Positions 33,727 to 42,763 of a stretch of 64,000 bases of DNA are shown here, piece by piece. The stretch is from JBGPOS01 sp041488155 (GTDB lineage Bacteria > Chloroflexota > Dehalococcoidia > Tepidiformales > Tepidiformaceae), in contig JBGPOS010000001.1 in NCBI GenBank assembly GCA_041488155.1, positions 58,454-122,453 of the forward strand, written 5' to 3'. The translations under genes and the position numbers were made by a program. The notes under the pieces were generated by a model. The model was not told the origin of the DNA, searched no databases, and saw nothing but the letters and a program-made list of their open reading frames with translations. The stretch's first letter is position 1. Each line of letters begins with the position of its first letter.

Positions 33727-34323
33727 TCATGGATCGTCCGATGTGTCGGGCGCGACCCCAGCGGCGGTGATGAATTGCCGGATCTGCGACGCGTGCTCGG
33801 TCGTGTGCCCCACGAGGGCCGTGACAATCCAGGCATGCGGCTGGCCGCCGTAGCGGTGAGCCGGCGGCAGCGGTGCTGCGGCCTTCTCGTCGGTCATGCC
33901 TGCCAGCGTGTTGCGTACCCGCTGGCGGCAGTAGTCGATGTAAGCGAGCATCTCGGATCGCGACCAGGCCGCGGGCAAGCTCGTGAGATCTCGCCAGTGA
34001 GGGTGCCCGGTGAACGGAGGCGGCGGGGCCCACGGGCCGGACTCGCCATTCAGGTCGTAGTCCAGAACTTCGATTGCGTGCCACGCGACGCTCCACGGAG
34101 TCGCCCATCGCTGGACCCATCGCTGGACCAGGGCGTGGCGCTGTGCCGGGTCGGTGACGGGAATCCAGTCCGAGCCGAGGAACTGGCGATCGGGGTCGGG
34201 GACCGGAACCTTCCACATGGGCGCTTCCCACAGCTGGTCGGTGCAGTCCCGCACCGCCGCGGCGAACAGCTCCAGGGCCTGTTCGAAGCTGCGACCGAGG
34301 CTCTCCACCCAAATTGATGCCAT
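33727..34323 (-). CDS. DinB-family protein
   Basis: 198 residues of the DinB/YfiT four-helix fold. The metal-binding histidine positions are suggested by SVAWHAIEVLDYDL and VGHTTEHASQIRQ. Members bind a metal and several are thiol-dependent transferases; the substrate here is unknown. Start ATG 34323 has no strong ribosome-binding site. It lies beside the repeat-flanked phosphotransferase gene, in an accessory stretch. Confidence 0.75.
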   Translation of the reverse strand: MASIWVESLGRSFEQALELFAAAVRDCTDQLWEAPMWKVPVPDPDRQFLGSDWIPVTDPAQRHALVQRWVQRWATPWSVAWHAIEVLDYDLNGESGPWAPPPPFTGHPHWRDLTSLPAAWSRSEMLAYIDYCRQRVRNTLAGMTDEKAAAPLPPAHRYGGQPHAWIVTALVGHTTEHASQIRQFITAAGVAPDTSDDP

Positions 34324-34461
34324 AGGCCGTGGACGTTACGCCGCGTGCCGGCGGATGCTCAAGGCCGGCGAAAACAAGGTGCGGCTCCGCGGGGCCGAAG
34401 TCTGAACTCGCCATCTCAACGAGACTCGATTCCCGCTGATCGATGCGTCTTCAGAGGGGGG

Positions 34462-34540
34462 TCACGCGGCGGGGACCGCGTCGTTGAGCGCGAAGGAGAG
34501 GCCGCCGACCGGTTGTACTATTCGAGGGTGCGGCCCACCA
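34462..34540. repeat. 79-bp direct repeat, copy 1
   Basis: Matches copy 2 (35568-35646) over 79 bases, with a 27-base core fully identical (34502-34528 vs 35608-35634). On the minus strand both copies read as a similar short peptide tail (PRIVQPVGGL) and end in a stop at the same offset. It lies downstream of the phosphotransferase gene. Confidence 0.8.
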
Positions 34541-34601
34541 TGCCCACGACAGTCGCTCCGTGTTTGGGTGGGCCGTATTGGGTGGACGCTGAACGCCAGA
34601 G

Positions 34602-35516
34602 CTAAGCCGAGCGAGCATCTGCCACGACATCCTCGATCAGGTCGCGCGGACTCTGTCCCCAGCCCCAGCGAAGCGCCGCGGAGGCGGCATCCTGACCTGA
34701 GCCGTGCTCGCGTGCGAGTGTGATGGCAGCCTTCCACAGCGCCCAGCCTCGCGCGCGTGCCCACGTGGCGTCGCTGAGGGCGAGAGCTGCCCGAAACGCC
34801 TTGCGGCTCTCGCCGGTGAAGAACGTCCACGCCACCACAAGATCGCACGCGGGATCGCCGACGGCCGAGCAGCCGAAGTCGATCACAGCGCTGAGGTGGC
34901 CGTCGACGACGATGAGATTGGAGCCCGCCACGTCGCCGTGCACCCAGACTGGAGTCACAGCCCGCGGCGCCGAAACCGCGGCGTCCCAGACCGCACCGGC
35001 CGCGCGCGAATCAATGACGCCGTTCAGGGCGGCGATGGCTGCCCGTGCCTCGGCGTCATAGGTTGCCACCGGGCCGCCCCGAAAGAAGCTGTGCGGGCCG
35101 GCGGGGGGCCCGCCGGCCGGATCAATCCCGTACAACGCCGCGAGGAACGCGGCGAGGTCTGCGGCGAGCCGGACGAGGTCCAGGACACTCCCAGCGCTGG
35201 CGGGCTCGCCGCTGAGCCAGCGATAGACCGACCACGGGAACGGGTACCCTGAGCCAGGAACGCCGCGGGCTAGCGGACGCGGGATGGGCAGCGGCAGGTG
35301 CCCGGCCAGCCTCGGGAGCCAGTGATGCTCCTTCTCGATCTGCGCGACGTAACGCTCTGCGCTGGGAAGCCTGACAAGCATGTCGTTGCCCAATCGGAAT
35401 GTCGTGTTGTCCCACCCATCCAGCGGCACAGGGCGAACGGGCAGATCGGCCCAAAGAGGGAACTGGGTCGCGACCAGTTCCGACACAAGCCGCGATGTGA
35501 TGTCCGACTTCTCCAC
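34602..35516 (-). CDS. Aminoglycoside phosphotransferase (APH) family protein
   Basis: 304 residues of the APH/choline-kinase-like fold. The catalytic loop VWVHGDVAGSNLIV holds Asp and Asn, and VIDFGCSAVGDPACD is the metal-binding DFG stretch. Family members phosphorylate aminoglycosides, macrolides or unrelated small molecules, so resistance cannot be asserted. Start GTG 35516. The gene is bounded by two 79-bp direct repeats, which suggests it was gained as a unit. Confidence 0.87.
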   Translation of the reverse strand: MEKSDITSRLVSELVATQFPLWADLPVRPVPLDGWDNTTFRLGNDMLVRLPSAERYVAQIEKEHHWLPRLAGHLPLPIPRPLARGVPGSGYPFPWSVYRWLSGEPASAGSVLDLVRLAADLAAFLAALYGIDPAGGPPAGPHSFFRGGPVATYDAEARAAIAALNGVIDSRAAGAVWDAAVSAPRAVTPVWVHGDVAGSNLIVVDGHLSAVIDFGCSAVGDPACDLVVAWTFFTGESRKAFRAALALSDATWARARGWALWKAAITLAREHGSGQDAASAALRWGWGQSPRDLIEDVVADARSA

Positions 35517-35567
35517 AGTCGCATTCTGCGCGCCAAGGCGCCGTGGTCCAACCGCTGCGGCACTCCG

Positions 35568-35646
35568 TTAGGCTGCTGAAACCACATCGCTGAGCACGAA
35601 CGCGAGCCCGCCGACCGGTTGTACTATTCGAGGGAGCAGCCCACCA
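35568..35646. repeat. 79-bp direct repeat, copy 2
   Basis: Same orientation as copy 1 (34462-34540); the pair bounds the APH-family gene. The minus-strand reading ends PRIVQPVGGLAFVLSDVV, then AA and a stop, with differences from copy 1 mostly at third-codon positions or conservative, suggesting a once-coding origin. Confidence 0.8.
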
Positions 35647-35766
35647 GTTCGACACCTGAGTAGGCACGTTAGCAGATTACGGTCCCGCGCAGCTCCGCCC
35701 ATCGCCGGGACTGAGCAGGCACTCCTGCCACTTGACGGGCACCCCGAGCGGCCGTTAACTGCCCGG

Positions 35767-36753
35767 ATGCTAACGACCCCCTTCACCCGCGCCTTTGGTG
35801 TTCGCCACCCCATCATCCAGGCTGGGATGTCGAGCGACTGCGGGTGGCGGCTGGCCGCCGCAGTGTCGAACGCGGGTGCGCTCGGGACGATCGGCAGTAT
35901 TGGACGCACCCCGGAGAATCTGCGGGAGGAGATCCGCCGGTGCCGGGCCGAGACTGACCATCCCTTTGCCGTGAACATTGCCACCTTCCAATGGGCGCCC
36001 TTTGCGGACCAACTCCTCGAAGTCGCGATCGCCGAACAGGTGCCGATCGTCACACTCTCCTTCGGGGATGTGATCCCCGCGCTCCGACGGTGTCGGGCGG
36101 CCGGGATCCGGGTGACGGTCCAGGTCCAGTCGATGGCTGCGGCGCGCGAGGCTCTCTTCGAAGGGCCGGATCTGCTGATTGTCCAGGGTCACGAAGCGGG
36201 CGGACACACCGGCACCCGGGGGACGCTCAGTTTCGCCGCCCAGGCGCTTGGCATAGCGGCCGAGACCCCCGTCGCGGTCGCGGGTGGCATCGGAAACGGC
36301 CGAGGCCTGGCCGCGGTCTTGGCCATGGGGGGTTCAGCAGCCGTGATGGGGACCCGTTTCAAGGCAACCGTGGAATTTGGCCCTCTTGCGAACCTGGACG
36401 CCGAACAGAAGGCAGCCCTGGTGGCGAGCGACGGGGACGACACCGTGCAGGATCCCATCACTGACATCGCGATAGGGATGGCGTGGCCGCCGGGAATCGC
36501 CGGTCGCGTCATGCGCAACCGCTTTACCGACGATTGGCTCGGCCGCGCCAACGAACTTCACGTGGCGGTGGCCGCGATCCCCGAGCCGTTCGGCTGGACG
36601 GCGCGTAACAACCAGGCACCGGACACCGTCCTCAACTGGGCAGGTGAGTCGGCCGGGCTTGTCGATGGCGTTCGCGCGGCCGCCGAGATCGTCGGGGAGA
36701 CTGTTACCGAGGCCGAGACGTTCTTGCGGGGGACCGCCCGTTTGGTCATTTAG
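35767..36753 (+). CDS. Nitronate monooxygenase / 2-nitropropane dioxygenase family protein
   Basis: 328 residues of the FMN-dependent TIM barrel. Recognised stretches: HPIIQAGMSSDCGW, ALGTIGSIGRTPENL, GHEAGGHTG (with the catalytic-type His and FMN contacts), PVAVAGGIGNGRG and AVMGTRF. It oxidises alkyl nitronates in characterised homologues; some relatives are enoyl-ACP reductases, so the assignment is at family level. Start ATG 35767. Confidence 0.88.
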   Translation: MLTTPFTRAFGVRHPIIQAGMSSDCGWRLAAAVSNAGALGTIGSIGRTPENLREEIRRCRAETDHPFAVNIATFQWAPFADQLLEVAIAEQVPIVTLSFGDVIPALRRCRAAGIRVTVQVQSMAAAREALFEGPDLLIVQGHEAGGHTGTRGTLSFAAQALGIAAETPVAVAGGIGNGRGLAAVLAMGGSAAVMGTRFKATVEFGPLANLDAEQKAALVASDGDDTVQDPITDIAIGMAWPPGIAGRVMRNRFTDDWLGRANELHVAVAAIPEPFGWTARNNQAPDTVLNWAGESAGLVDGVRAAAEIVGETVTEAETFLRGTARLVI

Positions 36754-37536
36754 TCATCCCGCAGCGGGCGTTGCGGCGGCGCATCCGTTGCGTCCAGTGG
36801 GTGGTGAGGCGTGAAGACTCGAAACAGGGTCTCGAGTCTTCACGCCTCCGAGCCGCACGGCCTGCTTGAACTTCTTGATGATGGAGCTCGGGTCCGCGCG
36901 GCTGACCAGTTCCGCGGCCGGCGCCTGGCAGCCCTCGTAGAGCCGCTTGATCTTCCCGTCTTCTGTGAGGCCGATCATCAGGCCTGGTGCGCCGGAGACC
37001 TCGTAGATCACCCCGTACCGTTCCCCTTCGAAGTAAGCGAGCTTCGTTCCTGCCGCGAGCCGAACGAGCGCGAGCGGGGTCACCTGGCGGTCGGTCACCA
37101 TCTCCTTCAGCCGGTCGCGGACGCTGTCTTCGCGAGCGTACTGGACTTCGCATCCGGACCACGGGAACACCTTGACCTTCTGACCGTTCGTCTCCCCGGC
37201 ATCGCAGCGAGGAGGCCCACCCGCGCCCTGGGGACTCGCGGCGCAGGCGAATTCAGAAAATTGCACTGCGCCGGCCAGGGCGTCAAGGTTCCGATCTTTC
37301 ACCATCTTCATGGTCGCGTCGACGGCGGCGATCCCGGTTGCGTCTCCGGTCGAGGTTTGGGCAGGAGCGGGCGTGGGCGCCTCTTGCCCGGCAGTTGCTG
37401 TTGCCACGGCGCCAGTCCGGGGTGTCTGGCCGGTCGTGCTGCCCTTCGAATCGTCGGTACAGGCCCCCGCCAGGATCGCCGTGGCAATTGCCAGGCCGGC
37501 GAGCGACCGCGAAAAGAAACGTATGGATGGTGACAT
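36754..37536 (-). CDS. Lipoprotein of unknown function
   Basis: 260 residues. The signal peptide ends in LAGAC (lipobox Cys), then a Thr/Pro/Ala-rich linker, then a conserved-looking domain of about 140 residues with FEGERYGVIYEV. The C-terminal end is read across a 17-bp perfect inverted repeat (36806-36848), so its tail is probably recent or non-native. AAGGAG precedes ATG 37536. It is convergent with the nitronate monooxygenase gene. Confidence 0.7.
   Translation of the reverse strand: MSPSIRFFSRSLAGLAIATAILAGACTDDSKGSTTGQTPRTGAVATATAGQEAPTPAPAQTSTGDATGIAAVDATMKMVKDRNLDALAGAVQFSEFACAASPQGAGGPPRCDAGETNGQKVKVFPWSGCEVQYAREDSVRDRLKEMVTDRQVTPLALVRLAAGTKLAYFEGERYGVIYEVSGAPGLMIGLTEDGKIKRLYEGCQAPAAELVSRADPSSIIKKFKQAVRLGGVKTRDPVSSLHASPPTGRNGCAAATPAAG
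36806..36848. repeat. Perfect 17-bp inverted repeat inside the 3' end of a lipoprotein gene
   Basis: GAGGCGTGAAGACTCGA (36806-36822) and TCGAGTCTTCACGCCTC (36832-36848) are exact reverse complements around a 9-base loop. There is no T-run. It lies within the reading frame of the lipoprotein, about 50 bases before its stop. Confidence 0.85.
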
Positions 37537-37659
37537 TGCAGTTGCTCCTTGAGTTGGGGACCTCTCCCCGTCTGTCGGCGCCGGGAGGCGTCGCGTGGTC
37601 CCGTGCAGCGGGGCCCCTTGGGAAGAGGCCCGCTGCGGGGATCCGCCCAGGGACGTGGA

Positions 37660-39978
37660 CTAGAGCGAACCAGGCGCCGGCGCCCCTACGCTGTCGAGCT
37701 GCTCGACGTAGGAGGCGCTTGACCATGCAGGCTCAGCCGTATGAGGGGTGTTCGGAGCGCCTTCGATGTTGATCTTCGGCAGCCACTCCAGCCAATTCGG
37801 GAAGTACCAGTTCCAGTCGCCCAGCAGCTCCATGCTCGCGGGTACCAGCACCATCCGGATGATCGTGGCGTCGAGGATGACGGCAACCGCAAGGCCGAAG
37901 CCGACCTGCTGGAAGACCACCAGCTCGCCCGAAGCCATCCCCGCGAAGACGACGACCATGATGAGGGCCGCGCCCGTGATGATGCCGGCCGTGCTGCGGA
38001 GGCCGTGGGCGACCGAAGCCGCGTTGTCTTTGGTCTCGTCGTAGCGCTCCTTGATTCGGCTGAGCAGGAAGACGTGGTAGTCCATCGAGAGGCCGAACAG
38101 GATGGCGAACAGGAAGAGGGGCAGCCACGACTCGATAACTGGCGCCTCCCGAAGACCGAGGAAGCCCGCGCCGACGCCGTCCTGGAACACCAACACCAGG
38201 ATGCCGTACGCGGCGCCAACCGACAGCAAGTTCAGGACGACGGCCTTGAGCGGCACAACGATGGAACGGAAGACCATCAGCAGCAGCAAGAAGCTGAACC
38301 CGAGCACGAACGTGAACACGAGCGGCAGGTAGTCCCGCTGCGTCTGGACAGAATCAACGGTCTCAGCTGTCGGGCCGCCGACCAGGACCTTCGCGGCAAC
38401 GCGGTCGAAAGCGGACGGGATGTACTCCCCGCGCAGCCGCTGCAGCGCGTCGCGGGACGCAGGGCTCGAGAAGTCGCCCGGCATCGCCACGGTCACGAGC
38501 GCGAGGTCGCCGGAGTTGTTCGTCTCGAGCTTCGAGGCTCCGAAGAACTCATCCGCGTGGAGGGAAGCAGTCAACCCGGTGATAGCCGTCTGGACGGCCG
38601 GGTCGTTCACGCTCGGAGCATCGATCACGATGTCGGCTGTCAGCACACCGTCGGAGAACTCCTTGTTGATCACGTCGAAACTATGCCGCGCGTTGCTGTC
38701 CTCAGGCAGCGAGCTGATGCCGACGCTGCCGAGGTTCATGTGGAGAAGCGGGATTGCCGCTGCTACAAGCAGGGCGCCAGTGGCGACGACGCTGATGATG
38801 GGTCGGGCCATGACCGCCCTCGCGATCCCGTCCCAGAGGCCGCTGTCGCGCTCGGGCCGCCTGCGACCGCCGACGAACGGCAGGCTTAGCCAGTTGACGC
38901 GGTCGCCCAGCAGGCCGAGCACGGCGGGTAGCAGGGTCAGCGAGGCGACCACCGTGGCTGCCACGACCAGGATTGCGCCGACCGCGAAGCTCCGGAAAGT
39001 CGCGTCGGGCATGATCAGCATACCGGCGAGCGCGATCGCGACCGCCATGCCCGAGAAGAAGACTGTGCGGCTGGCGGTTGCGCCCGCGGTCGCGATCGCC
39101 TCGATCTTCTCGTGGCCGAGACCCCGCTCCTCACGGAAGCGCTGGACGATGAACAGCGAGTAGTCGATGCCGACCGCCAGGCCGATCATCGTGATAATGA
39201 AGACGACGAAGCTGGACATCTCCATGGCGTTGCTGACCAGCGCCGTCGCGCCGGCAGCCACAAAGATCGAGAGCAGGGCGAGCACGACGGGCAGCCCGGC
39301 CGCCACCACGGCGCCGAACACGACGAGCAGGATCACAAGCGCTACGGCGATCCCGATCATTTCGCCCTGCTGGAGCGTCTGTCCCAGCAGCGTGTTCATC
39401 TCGCCTTCGACGCTCCCGAAGCCTACGGTAGTGACGCGGAACCCATCCTTGCCGCTGGCCTCCTTGACCATGTTGACGAGCGGTTCGGCGGCGACCGCCG
39501 CGTCCGCCTTGTCGCCGGTGAGCGTTACCGGAAGCAGGACGGTGTGTCCGTCGCTGGAGACGAGGCCCTGCGCGCCGTCCCCGTAGCTGGCGACTGAGTT
39601 GACTCCCTTGAGCGCTCGCAGGTCGCCAACGAGCGAGTCGACGAAGGACGAATATGCCGGTTCGTCAGCCGTCGTTGCCTGCGATTCGACGACAATGAAC
39701 TCTTCCGGCGGCGTCTGCTGGCGAAGCCGCTGCTCGATGAGATCCTTGGCTTTCGTCGCTTCTGTGCCGGCCGTGCCAGGGCTTGCCGCCAGGTTCATCG
39801 CCCCAGCGGCGAAGTAGGCGATTGCGAGCAACACGACCCAGAGGCCCAGCACCCGCCAGGGGTGCCGTGCCGCTGCCCCCGCGATACGTCCCGAGAATGG
39901 CAGCCGATGGCTTGTGGCTGAACGGCCTTCGTTGCTGGCCGCTGTTCGTCGCCGCCCTCCTGGAGATGACCTTCTCAT
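37660..39978 (-). CDS. MMPL/RND-family membrane transporter
   Basis: 772 residues with two halves, each a transmembrane helix, an extracellular loop and a cluster of five helices. Conserved MMPL stretches: GLAVGIDYSLFIVQRFREE (helix 4-5 region) in the first half and LFGLSMDYHVFLLSRIKE in the second. MMPL proteins export lipids or drugs using the proton gradient. GGAGG lies six bases before ATG 39978. It diverges from a histidine kinase gene, suggesting the two-component pair controls it. Confidence 0.9.
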   Translation of the reverse strand: MRRSSPGGRRRTAASNEGRSATSHRLPFSGRIAGAAARHPWRVLGLWVVLLAIAYFAAGAMNLAASPGTAGTEATKAKDLIEQRLRQQTPPEEFIVVESQATTADEPAYSSFVDSLVGDLRALKGVNSVASYGDGAQGLVSSDGHTVLLPVTLTGDKADAAVAAEPLVNMVKEASGKDGFRVTTVGFGSVEGEMNTLLGQTLQQGEMIGIAVALVILLVVFGAVVAAGLPVVLALLSIFVAAGATALVSNAMEMSSFVVFIITMIGLAVGIDYSLFIVQRFREERGLGHEKIEAIATAGATASRTVFFSGMAVAIALAGMLIMPDATFRSFAVGAILVVAATVVASLTLLPAVLGLLGDRVNWLSLPFVGGRRRPERDSGLWDGIARAVMARPIISVVATGALLVAAAIPLLHMNLGSVGISSLPEDSNARHSFDVINKEFSDGVLTADIVIDAPSVNDPAVQTAITGLTASLHADEFFGASKLETNNSGDLALVTVAMPGDFSSPASRDALQRLRGEYIPSAFDRVAAKVLVGGPTAETVDSVQTQRDYLPLVFTFVLGFSFLLLLMVFRSIVVPLKAVVLNLLSVGAAYGILVLVFQDGVGAGFLGLREAPVIESWLPLFLFAILFGLSMDYHVFLLSRIKERYDETKDNAASVAHGLRSTAGIITGAALIMVVVFAGMASGELVVFQQVGFGLAVAVILDATIIRMVLVPASMELLGDWNWYFPNWLEWLPKINIEGAPNTPHTAEPAWSSASYVEQLDSVGAPAPGSL

Positions 39979-40132
39979 GGCTTTCCTCCATGTTTGGGAT
40001 GCTGAAAGAGTCGCCTACAGCCGTGGGGAAGGCGTCGCCATTGCGCCGTATTCCAACTCGTCCCTGAGGGTGATTCTCGCGTCGTTCTCGAGGATGACTC
40101 CCGGGCCGTGGAGAATGCCGTACGCTCCGGGC

Positions 40133-41290
40133 ATGCAACGGCTCCCGGCGCTCGTCCGTGGCTACTGGCTGGAGGCGGCTGCCGCGGTTGCGGCGATCGA
40201 CGCTGCGCTCGAGGTGGTGTTTCGGCAGGACGCAGCGAACGCGCCGCAAACGAGCGCCTGGTTCGCGGCACCCGCGGTCGCACTCATCGTGGTTCCACTC
40301 GTCCTGCGCCAGCGGTGGTCGTTTGGGGCGCCCGCATTGGTGTGGGTCCTGGCCGCGGCGCTCTCGTTCGTCGATGGACGCCTGGTGGTGTTCAGCGCCA
40401 GCGTCTACGCGACAGGCATGGCTGCGTCGTTCCTCCTGGGCAACCTTGAAGACGCGACGCAGTCACGGCTGGGCTTGCTGATTGTCCTCGGGGGAGCGGC
40501 GACCATCGTCTACAACAGCCCCACCCTCGCAGCCGGGAACTACGTCTTCCTGCCGGCGATCTTCTCCATGCTGTGGCTCGGGGGCCTCGCGCTTCAGCAG
40601 CGTGGCGCGCGCGCCGAGGCCGCGGAGCTGCGTGTCGCGCGCCTCGCGCGCGACCGGGAAGAGGCGACGCGCGCGGCCATCGCTGACGAACGGGCCCGGA
40701 TCGCCCGGGAGCTTCACGACGTCCTCGGCCACAGCGTGAGCGTGATGACCATCCAGGCGTCGGCCGTCCGCCGGGTGCTGACGCCTGACCAGACGAAGGA
40801 GCGCGACGCCCTCCTGGCGGTCGAGCAGACGGGACGGGAGGCGCTGGCGGAAATGCGCCGGCTTGTGGGCATTCTGCGGCTGGCGGAGGACGCGCCCGGG
40901 CTGGAGCCGCAGCCAGGCCTGGGCCAGGTGTCAAAGCTGGTGGCCCAGGCCCGGGAGCTGGGGTTGGCCGTTGAACTGCGGGTGGAGGGGGAACCGGCGC
41001 CCCTGCCGCCGGGTGTCGACCTGACCGCCTACCGGCTCGTGCAGGAGGGGCTGACAAACGCGCACAAACACAGCAACGCGCGTCACACGGAGGTGCGGTT
41101 GCGATACGAGGGCGATGGCATCGAAGTGGAGGTGTGCGACGACGGCGAAGGCGTGGCCGCCGCCGGTCAGGGCGGGCAGGGGCTGGTCGGGATGCGCGAG
41201 CGCGTGTCTATTTATGGCGGGGAGTTCGAGGCGGGCCCACGCGCTGAAGGCGGCTTCCGGTTGCGGGCCCGCCTGCCGGTACGGCCGTGA
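40133..41290 (+). CDS. NarL-type sensor histidine kinase
   Basis: About 385 residues. An N-terminal bundle of hydrophobic helices is followed by the dimerisation domain with ARELHDVLGHSVSVM (phospho-acceptor His) and a HATPase domain with YRLVQEGLTNAHKHS (N-box) and GMRERVSIYGG. This is the HisKA_3 class that pairs with NarL-type regulators. ATG 40133 is used; ATG 40115 is possible. It overlaps the response regulator gene by four bases (GTGA). Confidence 0.9.
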   Translation: MQRLPALVRGYWLEAAAAVAAIDAALEVVFRQDAANAPQTSAWFAAPAVALIVVPLVLRQRWSFGAPALVWVLAAALSFVDGRLVVFSASVYATGMAASFLLGNLEDATQSRLGLLIVLGGAATIVYNSPTLAAGNYVFLPAIFSMLWLGGLALQQRGARAEAAELRVARLARDREEATRAAIADERARIARELHDVLGHSVSVMTIQASAVRRVLTPDQTKERDALLAVEQTGREALAEMRRLVGILRLAEDAPGLEPQPGLGQVSKLVAQARELGLAVELRVEGEPAPLPPGVDLTAYRLVQEGLTNAHKHSNARHTEVRLRYEGDGIEVEVCDDGEGVAAAGQGGQGLVGMRERVSIYGGEFEAGPRAEGGFRLRARLPVRP

Positions 41291-41958
41291 GCGTCATTCG
41301 CGTCCTGGTGGTCGATGACCAGGCGCTAGTGCGCGCGGGGTTCCGCATGATCCTGGAGGCCGAGCCGGACCTGGAGGTCGTGGGCGAGGCGGCGGACGGC
41401 CTCGAGGCGGTGGCCGCCGTGCAACGCCACCGCCCGGATGTGGTGCTCATGGACGTCCGCATGCCCAACCTCGATGGCATTGCCGCCACCCACCGGATCC
41501 TCGCGGGGGGCGGCGCGGCGAAGGTACTGATGCTGACCACCTTCGATATGGACGAGTACGTATTTGAGGCGTTTCGCGTGGGAGCGAGCGGCTTCTTGCT
41601 CAAGGACGTCCCGCCGGAACGGCTCATCGCGGGGATCCGGGCGGTTGCTTCGGGCGAGGCGCTCCTGGCGCCGTCGGTCACACGCCGGCTTATCGAAGCC
41701 TTCGTGCGGCGACAACCGGCCCGCGCGCTACCGCCGGGAATCGAGGAGTTGACGGCGCGGGAGCGCGAGGTGCTGGAGATGATGGCGCGGGGCCTGTCGA
41801 ACGCGGAGATCGCGGAGGCGTTCGTCGTGAGTGAAACAACAGTGAAGACGCACGTGTCGCGAGTTCTGGACAAGCTGGAGCTGCGGGACCGAGTGCAAGC
41901 GGTGGTGTTCGCCTACGAGTGCGGGTTGCTCCAGCCAGGCGAGCACCCGAGCGGTTGA
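41287..41958 (+). CDS. NarL/LuxR-type response regulator
   Basis: 223 residues: a receiver domain (RVLVVDDQALVRAGF; phospho-acceptor Asp in VVLMDVRMP; Lys in FLLKDVP) and a LuxR helix-turn-helix (LTAREREVLEMMARGLSNAEIAE). It is the cognate partner of the upstream kinase, translated from GTG 41287 overlapping the kinase stop. A probable target is the divergent MMPL transporter gene. Confidence 0.93.
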   Translation: MSVIRVLVVDDQALVRAGFRMILEAEPDLEVVGEAADGLEAVAAVQRHRPDVVLMDVRMPNLDGIAATHRILAGGGAAKVLMLTTFDMDEYVFEAFRVGASGFLLKDVPPERLIAGIRAVASGEALLAPSVTRRLIEAFVRRQPARALPPGIEELTAREREVLEMMARGLSNAEIAEAFVVSETTVKTHVSRVLDKLELRDRVQAVVFAYECGLLQPGEHPSG

Positions 41959-42014
41959 TGCCACCTGGCTTCGCGTGTGGGCTTGGCTGAGTCGGGGCGG
42001 TGCGGCAGTCCTGT

Positions 42015-42404
42015 CTAGCGGGCGGCGGCGGTGGCTTTGATTTCGATGAGCTGACCCGGCAGGGCCAGCCCGGTCACGCCGAGGGCCGTCCAGGCCGGGA
42101 AATCGGAGGTCAGGTACTCGGCCTTGACGGCCGCGACATCCATGAGCTGCGACATATCGGTGTGGTAGCTGACGATCTCCACGATGTCTTCGAGGCCAAG
42201 GCCTGCACCGGCGAGCACGGCCTTCATGTTTTCGAACACCTTTCGGGTCTGGCCCTTGATGTCGCCTGGGGCGACCAGGTTGGCCCCGGCGTCGCACGGC
42301 ATCTGCCCGGCGAGGATGACAAGATCGCCCACGCGGACCGCCTGCGAGTAGCCAAACCCCTGCTCGTAGCCCCAGCCAAAATTCACAATTTGTTTGCGGG
42401 CCAT
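42015..42404 (-). CDS. RidA/YjgF-family protein
   Basis: About 129 residues. The fold is recognised from SQAVRVGDLVILAGQMP, QTRKVFENMKAVLAGAGLGLEDI and a final GQLIEIKATAAA, although the catalytic Arg region of true RidA (ExR) is not obvious. Relatives deaminate reactive enamines or act as chaperones. AGGAGGAG precedes ATG 42404. Confidence 0.8.
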   Translation of the reverse strand: MARKQIVNFGWGYEQGFGYSQAVRVGDLVILAGQMPCDAGANLVAPGDIKGQTRKVFENMKAVLAGAGLGLEDIVEIVSYHTDMSQLMDVAAVKAEYLTSDFPAWTALGVTGLALPGQLIEIKATAAAR

Positions 42405-42478
42405 GCTGTTCTCCTCCTGATTCCCTCTGGATGTCAGCCGGGCGACGGTACAGCGGGCAGGCGACGGACGCAATCTCG

Positions 42479-42507
42479 TTTACATTTCCCTGGTCCGATC
42501 CTATGCT
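42479..42507 (+). promoter_or_regulatory. Promoter upstream of leader peptide and nucleotidyltransferase genes
   Basis: TTTACA (42479-42484), 17-base spacer, TATGCT (42502-42507). The spacing is ideal. The likely start is about 42514, giving a 250-base leader before the nucleotidyltransferase gene that contains a small ORF. Confidence 0.6.
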
Positions 42508-42571
42508 CGGCGAGCAGGGACTCGCAGTTTCTATCGGGTGTCACAGCTGTCCCGCACCGGAGGCTCATCCA

Positions 42572-42643
42572 ATGTCGGCTATCGCTGTGTCGGCTATCGC
42601 TTGTCCACGCGCCTGCCGGATGAGTGTCGCCCTCCTCGGTTGA
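42572..42643 (+). CDS. Short ORF in leader of nucleotidyltransferase gene (possible leader peptide)
   Basis: 23 codons from ATG 42572 to TGA, with GGAGG eight bases upstream and a sigma70-type promoter further up. The peptide contains the repeat SAIA twice (MSAIAVSAIACPRACRM). It lies about 120 bases before a nucleotidyltransferase gene. Translation-attenuation leaders of this length occur ahead of some antibiotic-modifying genes; no such mechanism is shown here. It may also be a chance ORF. Confidence 0.4.
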   Translation: MSAIAVSAIACPRACRMSVALLG

Positions 42644-42763
42644 TCCCCAAGCGCCCCAGCTGGTGACGCTGCCCGCCTACACCGACTTCTCATTTGCATC
42701 GCGCATTCGTTCTTGGCCCCGGACATTCGCCGAGGGTCGCATGCATTTGGGGGTTACCTTCAC

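Noticed and set aside
35567..35573. Integron attC-like core (minus-strand GCCTAAC overlapping a stop codon) next to the APH-family gene
   Set aside because: A second core GTTGGAC lies only about 20 bases away, too close for an attC site, and copy 1 of the repeat has no matching core. No integrase gene is in the window.
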